A stretch of DNA of 64,000 nt from Streptomyces sp. C10-9-1 (GCF_024497955.1 NZ_JANHKP010000001.1:186001-250000), one strand, 5' to 3'. Shown: positions 9,042 to 18,230, counted from the stretch's first letter. Made by a program: numbers and translations. The notes: generated by a model not told the origin, from the sequence alone.

Positions 9042-9124
9042 GCGATCAGGAGTCTTCCCCTCCGCCGCACCCCCGTCAAGACCTCCCCGGCAGAAGGGCG
9101 GCCCCCGGGGGAGGGATTGGACGT

Positions 9125-9160
9125 TTCCACAAAGCGGAAGTAGTTTTCCGCAGAGCGATT
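9125..9160. promoter_or_regulatory. Tandem AllR-type boxes between allB and allR
   Basis: TTCCACAAAGCGGAA (9125-9139) is palindromic; TTCCGCAGAGCGATT (9146-9160) is a weaker copy starting exactly 21 bp later, two helical turns. The same arrangement is found at aceB, hyi and gcl. The sites lie between the divergent allB and allR genes and could serve both. The remainder of the 372-bp gap has no other clear signal. Confidence 0.65.
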
Positions 9161-9324
9161 GGGGTGGTTCCTCCGAGGGAGACCCCGCCCACTCCTCCCC
9201 GGGGCGGCCGACACCGGGACAAACGGGCCCTGACCGGCAGGGACGGCCCGGCGGGCGCGAGCCGCCCGGCGCGGGCGACCGGTAGGCTGCTGCCTTGCCC
9301 CGCCTGCCCGAAAGGACCGCCGAC

Positions 9325-10125
9325 GTGCCGACGTCCCACGCCACCGACGCAGCCAAGCCCGCCGCCAGCGGAGGGGTGCAGTCCCTGGAGCGCGCCTTCG
9401 ACCTCCTCGAACGCATGGCCGACGCCGGGGGTGAGGTCGGGCTCAGCGAGCTGTCGGCCAGCAGCGGGCTCCCGCTGCCGACCATCCACCGGCTGATGCG
9501 CACCCTCGTGGCCTGTGGCTACGTGCGCCAGCAGCCCAACCGCCGCTACGCGCTCGGCCCCCGGCTGATCCGTCTCGGCGAGTCCGCCTCGCGCCTCCTC
9601 GGCACCTGGGCCCGCCCCTACCTGGCCCGCCTGGTGGAGGAGACCGGCGAGACGGCGAACATGGCCCTCCTCGACGGCGACGAGGTCGTCTACGTGGCCC
9701 AGGTGCCCTCCAGGCACTCCATGCGGATGTTCACCGAGGTCGGGCGCCGGGTGCTCCCCCACTCCACCGGGGTGGGCAAGGCACTCCTCGCGCACACCCC
9801 GGCGGAGGAGGTCGCCGCGCTGCTGGCCCGCACCGGGATGCCCGCCGCCACCGAGAAGACGATCACCACCCCCGAGGGCTTCCTCGCGGCCCTGGAGCAG
9901 GTCCGCAGCACCGGCTACGCGGTGGACGACAACGAGCAGGAGATCGGCGTGCGCTGCCTCGCCGTCCCCGTACCCGACTCCCCCACCGCCGCGGCCATCT
10001 CGATCTCCGGCCCCGCCGGACGGGTGACGGAGGCGGCCACGGACACGATCGTGCCGCTCCTCCAGGAGGTCGCCCGCGAGCTGTCGGCCGCCCTGAGCAG
10101 CAACGGCGGGACGCCCGGCGCCTGA
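9325..10125 (+). CDS. allR: IclR-family regulator, AllR-like
   Basis: 266 residues. An N-terminal winged HTH (about residues 17-80: QSLERAFDLLERMADAGGEVGLSELSASSGLPLPTIHRLMRTL) is followed by the IclR effector domain (about 95-260). The GTG at 9325 has AAAGGA 8 nt upstream; the frame extends 10 codons earlier without a better site. Divergence from allB-alc and the presence of paired TTCC...GGAA boxes here, at aceB, hyi and gcl fit the published role of Streptomyces AllR as the allantoin-responsive repressor of these genes. That allantoin or glyoxylate releases it is known for the family, not shown here. Confidence 0.88.
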   Translation: MPTSHATDAAKPAASGGVQSLERAFDLLERMADAGGEVGLSELSASSGLPLPTIHRLMRTLVACGYVRQQPNRRYALGPRLIRLGESASRLLGTWARPYLARLVEETGETANMALLDGDEVVYVAQVPSRHSMRMFTEVGRRVLPHSTGVGKALLAHTPAEEVAALLARTGMPAATEKTITTPEGFLAALEQVRSTGYAVDDNEQEIGVRCLAVPVPDSPTAAAISISGPAGRVTEAATDTIVPLLQEVARELSAALSSNGGTPGA

Positions 10126-10136
10126 GGGCCCGGCCC

Positions 10137-10205
10137 GGGCGCCCGCCGGGAAGCGGCACGGGCGCCCGCCGGGAAGCGGCACGGGCGCCCGCCGGGAAGC
10201 GGCAC
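10137..10205. repeat. Three tandem 23-bp GC-rich repeats
   Basis: The unit GGGCGCCCGCCGGGAAGCGGCAC occurs three times head to tail with no mismatch, then a partial copy GGGCGCCCG. Each unit holds the palindrome GGGCGCCC. The array fills the 99 bp between convergent allR and the ABC ATPase gene, so it may act as a two-way transcription stop, or be a strain-variable repeat. Confidence 0.8.
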
Positions 10206-10224
10206 GGGCGCCCGGGCCGGCGGG

Positions 10225-10896
10225 TCAGGCCCCGGTCAGGCGCCCGTCCCGCATCGTCAGCACCCGGTCCGCCCGCGCCAGGTGCTCCCGGTCGTGGGTC
10301 ACCAGCACGGTCGCGGTCCCGCGCTCCCGGGTGAGGCCCACCAGCAGGTCCAGCACCGCCGCGCCGCGCTCGTGGTCCAGTGCGGACGTGGGCTCGTCGA
10401 CGAGCAGCACCGCGGGGTCGTTCATCAGGGCCCGGGCGATGTTCACCCGCTGCCGCTGCCCCCCGGAGAGCCGGTGGGGGCGGCGGTCCGCCTCGCCCGC
10501 CAGACCCACCGCGGCCAGCAGCTCCCGCGCCCGGTCACGCGCCGCGGCCGGCGGGCGACCCGACAGGTGCGCCATCAGCTGCACCTGCTCCGCCGCAGTG
10601 AGCGACGGCAGCAGGTTGGGCTGCTGGAAGACGATCCCCACCCGCTCACGGCGCAGCCGGGAGCGGGCGCCGCGGTCCAGCGCCGCCGTGTCGGCGCCGT
10701 CCACGACGACCCGTCCGCGGTCCGGTGCGATCAGGGTCGCCGCCACGGCGAGCAGGCTCGACTTGCCGGAGCCGGAGGGACCGACCACCGCCGCCACCGT
10801 CCCCGCGGGGACGTCGAGGCGGACGCGGTCCAGGGCGGTCAGACGGCCGCCGCCGTCCTCGTAGGTCAGCGTGACGTCGTCGAGCAGCAGGGTCAT
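10225..10896 (-). CDS. ABC transporter ATP-binding protein (LolD/MacB type)
   Basis: 223 residues, a single nucleotide-binding domain. Walker A GPSGSGKSSLL (about 36-46), Q-loop FQQPNLLPSL, signature LSGGQRQRVNIARAL, Walker B VLLVDEPTSALD and H-loop VLVTHD are all present, so it should be active. Its ATG overlaps the stop of the FtsX-type permease gene by 4 bp. The pair forms a MacB-like exporter of the kind often induced by antibiotics or cell-envelope stress in actinomycetes, and it is divergent from a two-component system that probably controls it. The cargo is unknown. Confidence 0.93.
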   Translation of the reverse strand: MTLLLDDVTLTYEDGGGRLTALDRVRLDVPAGTVAAVVGPSGSGKSSLLAVAATLIAPDRGRVVVDGADTAALDRGARSRLRRERVGIVFQQPNLLPSLTAAEQVQLMAHLSGRPPAAARDRARELLAAVGLAGEADRRPHRLSGGQRQRVNIARALMNDPAVLLVDEPTSALDHERGAAVLDLLVGLTRERGTATVLVTHDREHLARADRVLTMRDGRLTGA

Positions 10897-11999
10897 CGGG
10901 CGCTCCCCAGAGCGGTCAGCGGGTCGACGGCGGTGATGCGCCGCACGGACAGGGCGGCCCCGGCGGCACCGAGGACCACGGTCACGGCCGCGGGCACCAG
11001 CACCGTGGCCGGCTCCACGGCGAAGGGCACCTCGCTCCGCCCGATGAGCAGCCCGGCCCCCGCGGCCAGGGCGGTCCCGGCGAGGGTGCCGGCGGTGAGC
11101 ACCAGCAGCGCCTGGCCGAGCGCGTCGCGCAGCAGGTAGCCGGTCGAGGCCCCGAGCGCCTTCAGCACGGCGATCTCCGGGGCGCGCTGCACCGTCCACA
11201 CCGTGAAGAAGGCTCCCACCACGAGGGCGGAGATGGCGAAGAGGAATCCGCGCATCAGCTGGAGGGAGCCGTTCTCCGCCTGGTAGGAGCCGATGGCGGC
11301 GAGGGCCTCGTCGACCGTGAGCGCGGTGGTGCCCAGAGCCTCGTCGGCGGCTTCGGACGCGGCGGCCGTGAAGCCCTCCCCCGTCGTCAACGCGATCACC
11401 GTGGCTCCGCCGGGCGCGCCGGGCAGCCGCCGCCAGTCCTGGAGCGCGGTCCACACCACGGGAAGGTGGGCGTGGGAGGCGTCGCCTTCCACCGCGGCGA
11501 CCGCGGCCGTGCCCGGACCGAGGCGCACCCGGTCTCCCACCCGGACACCGAGCTCCTCGGCGGCCCGGGCGGACAGCACCACCCGCCCCGGAGCGAGCCC
11601 GCCGGGTGCCAGGCGCCCGCCGGGCTCCGCGCCGAAGGCGGCGACGGCGACCCGGGCGGCACCGCCGCCCGTTCCACCGCCGGAGCCCGGGGCGGCGGCG
11701 GCCTCGGTGGTGCGCACACCGAGGGGTGCGGCGTCCACCACCCCGGGGCGCCGCGCCCAGGAACGCCACTGCCCTTCGGACACGGCCGAGTCCGAGAAGG
11801 ACGGCGACCTGCCGTCGGGCGGTTCGGCGAACACCAGCCGGTCGGCCGGAAGGCCGGTCACCCCCGAGACGTTCTCCCTGGCCAACCCGGCCGTGAGCCC
11901 CGACAGCAGGCCCACCAGCAGGGTGACGAGCACGATCACCGTGCCCATCAGCGCGAACCGCCCCTTGGCGGTCCGCAGATCTCTCCATGCGACGAACAT
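10893..11999 (-). CDS. FtsX-type ABC transporter permease
   Basis: 368 residues. One N-terminal membrane helix (about 16-38, FALMGTVIVLVTLLVGLLSGL) is followed by a large extracytoplasmic domain of about 200 residues and three C-terminal helices (about 240-350), ending VDPLTALGSAR. This is the MacB/FtsX layout. The start was taken at MFVAWRDLRTAKGRF, the usual beginning of this family; an in-frame ATG 12 codons earlier has no better ribosome site. Partner ATPase overlaps by 4 bp. The gene faces a histidine kinase across a 111-bp gap carrying a perfect inverted repeat. Confidence 0.9.
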   Translation of the reverse strand: MFVAWRDLRTAKGRFALMGTVIVLVTLLVGLLSGLTAGLARENVSGVTGLPADRLVFAEPPDGRSPSFSDSAVSEGQWRSWARRPGVVDAAPLGVRTTEAAAAPGSGGGTGGGAARVAVAAFGAEPGGRLAPGGLAPGRVVLSARAAEELGVRVGDRVRLGPGTAAVAAVEGDASHAHLPVVWTALQDWRRLPGAPGGATVIALTTGEGFTAAASEAADEALGTTALTVDEALAAIGSYQAENGSLQLMRGFLFAISALVVGAFFTVWTVQRAPEIAVLKALGASTGYLLRDALGQALLVLTAGTLAGTALAAGAGLLIGRSEVPFAVEPATVLVPAAVTVVLGAAGAALSVRRITAVDPLTALGSAR

Positions 12000-12052
12000 G
12001 GCGTCCAGCCTGCTCGGCGGGGCGGTCGGCGGCATCGCACCCGGGTGCACCG

Positions 12053-12078
12053 CCGGGTCAACCTTTCGGTTGACCCGG
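12053..12078. promoter_or_regulatory. Perfect 11-bp inverted repeat operator
   Basis: CCGGGTCAACC (12053-12063), spacer TTTC, GGTTGACCCGG (12068-12078). It lies between the divergent exporter and two-component genes and its right arm overlaps the TTGACC that would be the -35 for the kinase. The likely reader is the NarL-type response regulator encoded just downstream; this is inference. Confidence 0.65.
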
Positions 12079-12101
12079 CTCCCGGCGGGCCCGCTTAGGC
12101 T
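12070..12101 (+). promoter_or_regulatory. Candidate promoter of the two-component operon
   Basis: TTGACC (12070-12075) and TAGGCT (12096-12101) are 20 bp apart, longer than ideal. The start would fall within a few nt of the ATG at 12111, and no ribosome site precedes that ATG, suggesting a leaderless mRNA. Confidence 0.35.
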
Positions 12102-12110
12102 GGACGGGAC

Positions 12111-13361
12111 ATGGACTCCCGCACCCTCACCCCCGTCCTGCGCGTGCTGCGGCTGTGCCTCCACGCCCTGCTGCTGGGCCTGCTGGCACTGGCCGCCGCG
12201 CGGGCCGCCGCCCGCGGCGGGCCGCAGGCGCCCGCCGCCGCTGCCCTCGCCGCGCTCACGGCCTGCGTCTACACGGCCGGGGTCCTCGTGCCCGCCGTCC
12301 GGCACTCCGCCCGGGCCTCGGGCGTGTGGCTGGCCGCCCTCGGGGCCGCCTGGCTGGCACTGCTGGCCGTCTCCCCGGACGCGCTGTGGGTGGCGTTCCC
12401 GCTCTACTTCCTCCAGCTGCACCTGCTGCCGAGGCGCTGGGCGCTGGGCGCCGTCGCCGCCACCGCCGCAGCGGCCATCGGCGGTTTCCTGGCCCACGAC
12501 GGCACGGCCACCCCCGGCACCTTCATCGGCCCCCTGCTGGGCGGTGCCGTCGCCGTCGCCACCGTCCTCGGCTACCAGGCGCTGTACCGGGAGAGCGAGA
12601 GCCGCCGCCGGCTGATCGAGGAACTCGTCGCCACCCGTGCGGAGCTCGCCGCCGCCGAGCGCACCGCGGGCACCCTCGCGGAGCGCGAGCGGCTGGCCCG
12701 CGAGATCCACGACACCCTCGCCCAGGGCCTGTCGAGCATCCAGCTGCTGCTCCGCGCCGCCGAGACCTCGCTCGCCGGGGACGACCCGGCCGCCCGGCAC
12801 GTCGCACAGGCGCGCCGCGCCGCACAGGACAACCTGGCCGAGGCGCGCCGCTTCGTCCGGGCCCTCTCCCCGCCCGACCTGGAGCAGGGCTCCCTGCACG
12901 GCGCGCTCCGGCGCCTGTGCGCGGGCACCACCGGCCCCGAGGTCCGCTTCGGGGTGAGCGGCACGCCCGTCGAGCTGCCGACGCCGTACGAGGTGGCGCT
13001 GCTGCGCACCGCCCAGTCGGCCCTGGCCAACACGGCCCGGCACGCGGGGGCGTCCCGCACCGAGGTCACCCTCAGCTACATGGACGCCTCGGTCTGCCTG
13101 GACGTGGTGGACGACGGCGCGGGCTTCGACCCCGCCCGGGCCCTGCGGGCGGCGCCGCGCGGCGACGGCGGGTTCGGCCTGCGGGCGATGCGGGCCCGGG
13201 CCCGGGCCCTCGGGGGCACGCTGAGTGTGGAGTCCGCACCGGGCCAGGGGACGGCGCTGGCGGTGACCCTGCCGATGCCGGACCGGGACGCGGCGGTGGA
13301 CGCCCCCGGCGCCGGGCCCGCCCGCCGCGAGGCGCGGGAGGCCGGGGGGTGCGCCGCATGA
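12111..13361 (+). CDS. NarL-type sensor histidine kinase
   Basis: 416 residues. Four to five hydrophobic segments occupy about residues 10-158 with little outside them, so the sensor is intramembrane. A coiled linker leads to the HisKA_3 motif [18 protein letters not shown] with His200, then the ATPase domain with N-box [19 protein letters not shown] and [17 protein letters not shown]. The stop overlaps the response-regulator ATG by 4 bp. It is divergent from an FtsX-type exporter, a common pairing for antibiotic- or envelope-stress sensing in Gram-positives. Confidence 0.93.
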   Translation: MDSRTLTPVLRVLRLCLHALLLGLLALAAARAAARGGPQAPAAAALAALTACVYTAGVLVPAVRHSARASGVWLAALGAAWLALLAVSPDALWVAFPLYFLQLHLLPRRWALGAVAATAAAAIGGFLAHDGTATPGTFIGPLLGGAVAVATVLGYQALYRESESRRRLIEELVATRAELAAAERTAGTLAERERLAREIHDTLAQGLSSIQLLLRAAETSLAGDDPAARHVAQARRAAQDNLAEARRFVRALSPPDLEQGSLHGALRRLCAGTTGPEVRFGVSGTPVELPTPYEVALLRTAQSALANTARHAGASRTEVTLSYMDASVCLDVVDDGAGFDPARALRAAPRGDGGFGLRAMRARARALGGTLSVESAPGQGTALAVTLPMPDRDAAVDAPGAGPARREAREAGGCAA

Positions 13362-13999
13362 ACGCGGCCGCCCCGATCCGGCTGCTGCTCGCGGACGACC
13401 ACCCGGTCGTCCGGGCGGGGCTGCGCGCGGTCCTGGACACCGAGGACGGCTTCACGGTCGTCGCCGAGGCCGCGACGGCCGAGGAGGCGGTACGCAGGGC
13501 CGCGGCGGGCGGGATCGACGTGGTGCTGATGGACCTCCGGTTCGGGCCGGGCCTGCACGGTGCGCAGGCCACCGAGCAGATCACGGCGCTGCCCGAGGGG
13601 CCCCGGGTCCTGGTGCTGACCACCTACGACACGGACGCCGACATCCTGGCCGCCGTCGAGGCCGGAGCGGCCGGGTACCTGCTCAAGGACGCGCCTCCGG
13701 GTGAACTCGCGGCGGCGGTGCGCACGGCGGCCGCGGGCCGGTCGGCGCTCGCCCCGGCCGTGGCGCACCGGCTGATGGACCGGATGCGGTCTCCCGCGCA
13801 GGCGCTGACCAAGCGGGAGCTGGAGGTGCTGGGGCTGGTCGGCGAGGGGCTGTCGAATCTGCAGATCAGCAGGCGCCTGTTCCTGAGCCAGGCCACGGTG
13901 AAGTCCCATCTGGTGCACATCTACGCCAAGCTGGGTGTCGATTCGCGCACCGCGGCGGTGGCCGCCGCGGCCGGGCGGGGCCTGATCCGGCGCGGCTGA
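13358..13999 (+). CDS. NarL/LuxR-type response regulator
   Basis: 213 residues. The receiver domain has the acidic pair DD near residue 13, phosphoacceptor Asp59 ([10 protein letters not shown]), Thr in VLTTYD and Lys in YLLKDAPPG. The C-terminal LuxR-type HTH (about 147-205: [45 protein letters not shown], shown by its parts [11 protein letters not shown] and [16 protein letters not shown]) binds DNA. It overlaps the kinase stop by 4 bp and is its evident partner. The inverted repeat at 12053-12078 is the best candidate target, which would make it control the exporter and itself. Confidence 0.93.
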   Translation: MNAAAPIRLLLADDHPVVRAGLRAVLDTEDGFTVVAEAATAEEAVRRAAAGGIDVVLMDLRFGPGLHGAQATEQITALPEGPRVLVLTTYDTDADILAAVEAGAAGYLLKDAPPGELAAAVRTAAAGRSALAPAVAHRLMDRMRSPAQALTKRELEVLGLVGEGLSNLQISRRLFLSQATVKSHLVHIYAKLGVDSRTAAVAAAAGRGLIRRG

Positions 14000-14082
14000 G
14001 GGGCCGGGGACCGCGGTGCGCGGCCGCTCGCCCGCGCCCGGCGACGGGTGCCGGGCAGCGCCGGGGCCGGCCTCCCGGACCG

Positions 14083-14838
14083 TCAGGGCTTGCGGGCCTC
14101 GACGAGTGTGCGGGTGGAGTGGGCGAGGAAGACCCCGTGCTCCAGGATGTGCTCGTGCAGCTCGCGCAGACGCTCCCGGTGGGTGTCCACCGTGAACCCC
14201 GGAACGGTCCAGACCACCTTGCGGAGGAAGTACACGACGGCGCCGACGTCGAGGAACTCCATGCGCAGCCGCTCCGTGCGCAGGTCCGCGACCTCCAGCC
14301 CGGCGGCCCGCGCGTCCGCGGCCTCCGCGTCCGGGTGGCGCAGGGCACGGGCCTGCGGCTGCGGGCCGAGGAAGTACTCCACCAGCTCCCAGGCGGTCGC
14401 GGGCCCGATGTGCTGCGCCAGATAGGTGCCTCCGGGGCGCAGCACCCGCGCGATCTCCTCCCACCACACGGTGGCGGGGTGGCGCGAGGTGACGAGGTCG
14501 AACGCCCCGTCGGCGAAGGGCAGGGGCGGCTCGTCGGGATCGGCGACGACGACCACGCCCCGGGGGTGCAGCAGCCGGGTCGCCCTGGCGAGGTTCGGCG
14601 GCCAGGACTCCGTCGCGGCCATGGTGCGGGGCAGCTCGGGCACCCCGGCGAGCACCTCTCCACCGCCGGTCTGGATGTCCAGCGCCGCCCCCGCCGCGGC
14701 CAGCCTCCGGCCCATCAGGCCCTGGTAGCCCCAGGAAGGGCGCTCCTCGGTTGCCCGCCCGTCGAGCCAGGAGAAGTCCCAGCCCTCCACGGACACGCCA
14801 CCGGCCTCGTCCAGCAGTTCCTGGAATGATCGGTCCAC
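14083..14838 (-). CDS. Class I SAM-dependent methyltransferase
   Basis: 251 residues. Motif I is LDIQTGGGEVLAGVP (about 50-65), followed by VVVVADPDEPPLPFADGAFDLVTSRH, and VLRPGGTYLAQHIGP, which together mark a Methyltransf_11-like Rossmann enzyme. The Gln-Thr-Gly-Gly-Gly form of motif I departs from the common DxGCGxG but the fold signals are clear. The GTG at 14838 starts VDRSFQELLDEAGG; longer frames are low-complexity. Substrate unknown, and no neighbour suggests a pathway: the response regulator converges from one side and a small unknown gene lies on the other. Confidence 0.85.
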   Translation of the reverse strand: MDRSFQELLDEAGGVSVEGWDFSWLDGRATEERPSWGYQGLMGRRLAAAGAALDIQTGGGEVLAGVPELPRTMAATESWPPNLARATRLLHPRGVVVVADPDEPPLPFADGAFDLVTSRHPATVWWEEIARVLRPGGTYLAQHIGPATAWELVEYFLGPQPQARALRHPDAEAADARAAGLEVADLRTERLRMEFLDVGAVVYFLRKVVWTVPGFTVDTHRERLRELHEHILEHGVFLAHSTRTLVEARKP

Positions 14839-14953
14839 CGCCCCAGTGTGGCCGAAGCGGGCGGCCGCCGCCGTGCCGGGGCCGCGTGTCGGGGCCCGTC
14901 CGGCCGGGGCCGCGGCGCGGCCGCGCTCGTCGACACCGGCACCGCGGCCCGGC

Positions 14954-15334
14954 TCAGGGGCTGCCGGGGTGCCCCGGGTCGGTGCCGGGCGGGGCGAACG
15001 GGCCGTCAGCCGCGGGCTGCACGGGCGGCGCGGCCTCGGCGAAGAGGTCGACGGCGTGGCGGACCTGCAGCAGTGCGTGCGACAGCGCGCTGACCGAGCC
15101 CACGGCACCGGCCACCAGCAGCAGCGAGCGCCGCATCCTGCGGATCTCCGGGTCTCCGGCCGCGGCCATCGCCGCCAGCACCGCCAGTTCGTCCTCGGCT
15201 ATGCCCCGGTCGCCGAACTCGGCCGGATGACCGGCCAGTTCGCGGCGGAGCCGGGAGACGGCCGCACGCAGGCGCGCCACCCTCGGATCCTCGCCGCTCC
15301 CCGCCACACGCGTCTGCCCCACGCTCCGTAACAC
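14954..15334 (-). CDS. Small conserved actinobacterial protein (possibly DUF5955 type)
   Basis: 126 residues. A helical, Arg/Glu-rich first half (DPRVARLRAAVSRLRRELAGHP, given here in part as VARLRAAVSRLRREL) is followed by one weakly hydrophobic helix (LLLVAGAVGSVSALSHALLQV, about 70-90) and a Pro-rich tail. It looks like a helical-bundle protein. The resemblance to a Streptomyces small-protein family is from memory and uncertain. It lies alone between the methyltransferase and the Ser/Thr kinase on the same strand, with gaps of more than 100 bp on each side, and no function can be assigned. Confidence 0.65.
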   Translation of the reverse strand: MLRSVGQTRVAGSGEDPRVARLRAAVSRLRRELAGHPAEFGDRGIAEDELAVLAAMAAAGDPEIRRMRRSLLLVAGAVGSVSALSHALLQVRHAVDLFAEAAPPVQPAADGPFAPPGTDPGHPGSP

Positions 15335-15451
15335 GGCCCCGCCCCTCGCACGTCCAGGTGCCCCTGCGCACCCCGCGGGCAGGTGCAGCGCCCGAGGGGT
15401 GCGGGCAAGTAAACGCCATCGCCCCGCAACACGCCACCGGCAGGACGGAAT

Positions 15452-17341
15452 TCAGGACGCGGCGGCTCGTTCGATCGCATCGCGCCAGACGGTGACGTCC
15501 AGGGTGATGTAGGCGCTGGGGTCGGTCTCCGGCGCCTTGCCCTGGTAGGTCGCGACCCCGACGTGCCCGGAGTCGGTGAGCACGCAGAAGCGGGAACCTT
15601 TGGAGAGGATCTTCAGGTCGATGATCGTGGCGTAACGCGTCTCCGTGCGGCAGGTGTCCAGGTCGGCGGTCTGGCTGGAGCGCAGCAGGACCAGCTTGCC
15701 GTTGTCCGTGCGCACCTGGTCGGTGAGCCCGCTGTAGCGCAGGTCGGAGGGCGTGGAGTCGTCCACGGGCTTGAGCGGCTCGTCGTCGAGGGTGAGGTGG
15801 TAGCCGTGGACGACGTCGAGCCCCCGGTACACACGGGCCTCGGGATCGTCCAGGGGCTCGTCCGGCGGGAGGTCCGCGCCGGGGCCCTCGTCGTCGTCCG
15901 CCGGGCCCTCCGGGGTGGCCTCCGCTCCGGCGGCGGGGCTCTCGGCCGCCGGGGCGTCCGCCTCGGCGGCGCTGCGGCCGGGGTCCGCGGCCCGGCTCTG
16001 CCCGGCGGCGTCCCCGCTGCCCCCGTCGCCGGAGAGGGCGAGGTAGGCGCCGCCGCCCGCCGCGCCGGCCAGCACCAGGAGGGCGGCCGCGGCGAGGGCG
16101 GCGGTGCGTCCGGTCCTCTTGGCGGGCCCGGGTGCCGGCGCGGGCACCGGGGCGACCGGTCCGGTGCCCGCGTACCCGGTGGGCCCGCCGGGCTGCCGGG
16201 GCGCGGCCGGATGCGGGTGGCCGTAGCCGGGGGTGTGCGGCGCGGGCGTTCCCGGGTAGCCGTACGCCGGCTGGATGGTGTGCCCCGGCTGGGGGCCCGT
16301 CGGGGCCTGGGGCGCGGACGGCGGGGTCGGGGGACCGAAGCCCGGGGGCGGGGTGGCGGGGGCCGCCGGCACCGTGGCCGGACGGGTGGGCGGCGCGGCG
16401 GGGTGGGTGGGCTGTGCGGCGGGCGGCGCGGGTGCGGCCTTGCGGGTGGTGATCTCCTGCGCGACGACGCTCGGCAGCCACTCGTCGGGGCGGCGCAGGA
16501 CGGTGCCGTCGCCCGCCGCCTGGCAGAGCGCGAGGATGTCCGCGACCGGGGGGCGGTCCTCGGGAGCCTTGGCCATGCAGCGGGTGACCAGTTCCCGGAG
16601 TTCCTCGGGGAGGCCGGTGAGGTCGGGCTCCTCGTGGACGATCCGGTACAGCACACCGTGCGAGGTGCCCTCGCCGAAGGCGGCCCTGCCGGTGGCGGCG
16701 TAGGCGGTGATCTGGCCGAGGGCGAAGATGTCCGTGGCCGGGGTGATCCGGCTGCCGGCCGCCTGCTCGGGGGCCATGAAGGACGGGGTGCCGATGGTGA
16801 CGCCGCTGCCCGTGAGGGAGGTGGCGTCGGCCGCCCGCGCGATCCCGAAGTCGATCACCCGGGGGCCGTCCGCGGCGAGCAGCACGTTGGCCGGCTTGAG
16901 GTCGCGGTGGACGATGCCCGCGCCGTGGATGACCTGGAGGGCCTCGGCGACTCCGGCGACGAGCAGCAGCACGGTCTGCACGGGCAGCCGCCCGTGCTGG
17001 ACGACCGCGTCGGCGAGCGAGGGGCCGGGTACGTAGGCGGTGGCCAGCCACGGCTGCTCGGCCTCGGCGTCCGCGTCGATGACGGGCGCGGTGAACAGCC
17101 CCTGCACCCGCTGGGCGGCCTGGACCTCCTGGGCGAACCGGCGGCGGAACTCGGCGTCCTGGCCGAAGTCGGGGCGGATCACCTTGATCGCCACGGCCCT
17201 GCCGCCGGGGGTGTAGGAGAGGTAGACCTTCCCCATGCCCCCGGCGCCGAGGCGGGCGGCGAGCCGGTACCCGGCGACGCTCCTCGGATCGCCGTCCCCC
17301 AGCGGTTTGAAGACCGTATCCCCCTGCGCGCGCCCAGTCAT
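15452..17341 (-). CDS. Membrane Ser/Thr protein kinase (PknB-like)
   Basis: 629 residues. The Hanks-type kinase domain (about 24-285) has the glycine loop LGAGGMGKVYLSY, Lys53 (VAIKVI), catalytic HRDLKPAN with Asp147, DFG at Asp164 (VIDFGIARA) and GTPSFMAPEQ, so all catalytic residues are present. A Pro/Ala-rich linker (about 300-410) leads to one membrane helix (about 413-433) and an external C-terminal domain of about 190 residues, first Asp/Glu/Ala-rich and then a folded region ending near AYITLDVTVWRDAIERAAAS. There are no PASTA repeats, so the external domain is a different sensor. It is divergent from a MobA-like gene. Confidence 0.93.
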   Translation of the reverse strand: MTGRAQGDTVFKPLGDGDPRSVAGYRLAARLGAGGMGKVYLSYTPGGRAVAIKVIRPDFGQDAEFRRRFAQEVQAAQRVQGLFTAPVIDADAEAEQPWLATAYVPGPSLADAVVQHGRLPVQTVLLLVAGVAEALQVIHGAGIVHRDLKPANVLLAADGPRVIDFGIARAADATSLTGSGVTIGTPSFMAPEQAAGSRITPATDIFALGQITAYAATGRAAFGEGTSHGVLYRIVHEEPDLTGLPEELRELVTRCMAKAPEDRPPVADILALCQAAGDGTVLRRPDEWLPSVVAQEITTRKAAPAPPAAQPTHPAAPPTRPATVPAAPATPPPGFGPPTPPSAPQAPTGPQPGHTIQPAYGYPGTPAPHTPGYGHPHPAAPRQPGGPTGYAGTGPVAPVPAPAPGPAKRTGRTAALAAAALLVLAGAAGGGAYLALSGDGGSGDAAGQSRAADPGRSAAEADAPAAESPAAGAEATPEGPADDDEGPGADLPPDEPLDDPEARVYRGLDVVHGYHLTLDDEPLKPVDDSTPSDLRYSGLTDQVRTDNGKLVLLRSSQTADLDTCRTETRYATIIDLKILSKGSRFCVLTDSGHVGVATYQGKAPETDPSAYITLDVTVWRDAIERAAAS

Positions 17342-17474
17342 CGACTCTCGATCCCCCTGATGAAGCCTCAGTATTCGGACGTGCACCCTATCCAAGAGGG
17401 ATGCACGCCCTCCAACGCGAGGGCGCGAGGGCGTCCGCGCGGGGCGCCGCCAAGAGAACCGAGGAGAAGCCGCC

Positions 17475-18230
17475 ATGACGGACCATCGACCCCGCGGCAC
17501 GGAGGGACGGCCGGACCGGCGGCCCGCGACCGGAGCCGGGGCGGGGGGTGCGGAGCCGCCCGGCGGGCGGGCCCGGACGGGCGGCGGCGCGGCCCGGACG
17601 GGCGGGCACACCGCCCCTGCCGCGGGCCGCGCCCCGGGGCGCGGCCGTGTGGCGGGGCTGCTGCTCGCGGCGGGAGGGGGCAGGCGGCTGGGCGGGCGCC
17701 CCAAGGCGCTGCTGCCGTACCGCGGCGGGCTGCTGGTGGAGCATGCGGTGGAGGTGCTGCGCGCGGGCGGCTGCGGGCCGGTGCACGTGGTGCTCGGTGC
17801 GCAGGCGGAGCGGGTCCGCGAGCGGGCTCCGGGGCTCGCGGGGTGCACGGTGGCCGTGAACGAGCGGTGGGAGTCGGGCATGGGGTCCTCACTGCGGGTC
17901 GGCCTGGACTCGCTCGCCCGGGCGGGCGGCGCGGACGCGGTCCTGGTGCTGCTGGTCGACCAGCCGGGCATCGGCCCCGAGGCGGTGGCCCGGGTGCGGG
18001 CGCACGGAGCACGGGACGCGCTGGCGGCGGCCTCGTACGGGGGCCGTCGCGGGCACCCGGTGCTGTTCGGTGCGGAGCGGTGGGACGAGGTGGCGGCGAG
18101 CGCGGCCGGGGACCGCGGGGCGCGGGCCTACCTGGCCGCCCACGAGGAGGCGGTGACGCTGGTGGAGTGCGGCGACGTGGCCGAGGAGGCCGACATCGAC
18201 ACGCCCGGGGACCTGCGGCACCTGCGCTGA
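17475..18230 (+). CDS. MobA-like nucleotidyltransferase (possible Mo-cofactor cytidylyltransferase)
   Basis: 251 residues with a disordered Arg/Gly/Pro-rich N-terminus of about 55 residues before the nucleotide-binding motif VAGLLLAAGGGRRLGGRPKALLPY, given here as LLLAAGGGRRLGGRPK. Later come VVLGAQAERV, NERWESGMGSSLRVGL and LLVDQPGI, the pattern of the MocA branch that turns molybdopterin into its cytosine dinucleotide form for xanthine dehydrogenase-type enzymes. GAGGAG lies 8 nt before the ATG. That a purine pathway surrounds it fits a service role for xanthine dehydrogenase, but no such enzyme is in the window, so the link is only inferred. Confidence 0.8.
   Translation: MTDHRPRGTEGRPDRRPATGAGAGGAEPPGGRARTGGGAARTGGHTAPAAGRAPGRGRVAGLLLAAGGGRRLGGRPKALLPYRGGLLVEHAVEVLRAGGCGPVHVVLGAQAERVRERAPGLAGCTVAVNERWESGMGSSLRVGLDSLARAGGADAVLVLLVDQPGIGPEAVARVRAHGARDALAAASYGGRRGHPVLFGAERWDEVAASAAGDRGARAYLAAHEEAVTLVECGDVAEEADIDTPGDLRHLR

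Noticed and set aside
10137..10205. Tandem repeats considered as a CRISPR array
   Set aside because: Units abut without spacers and there are no cas genes.
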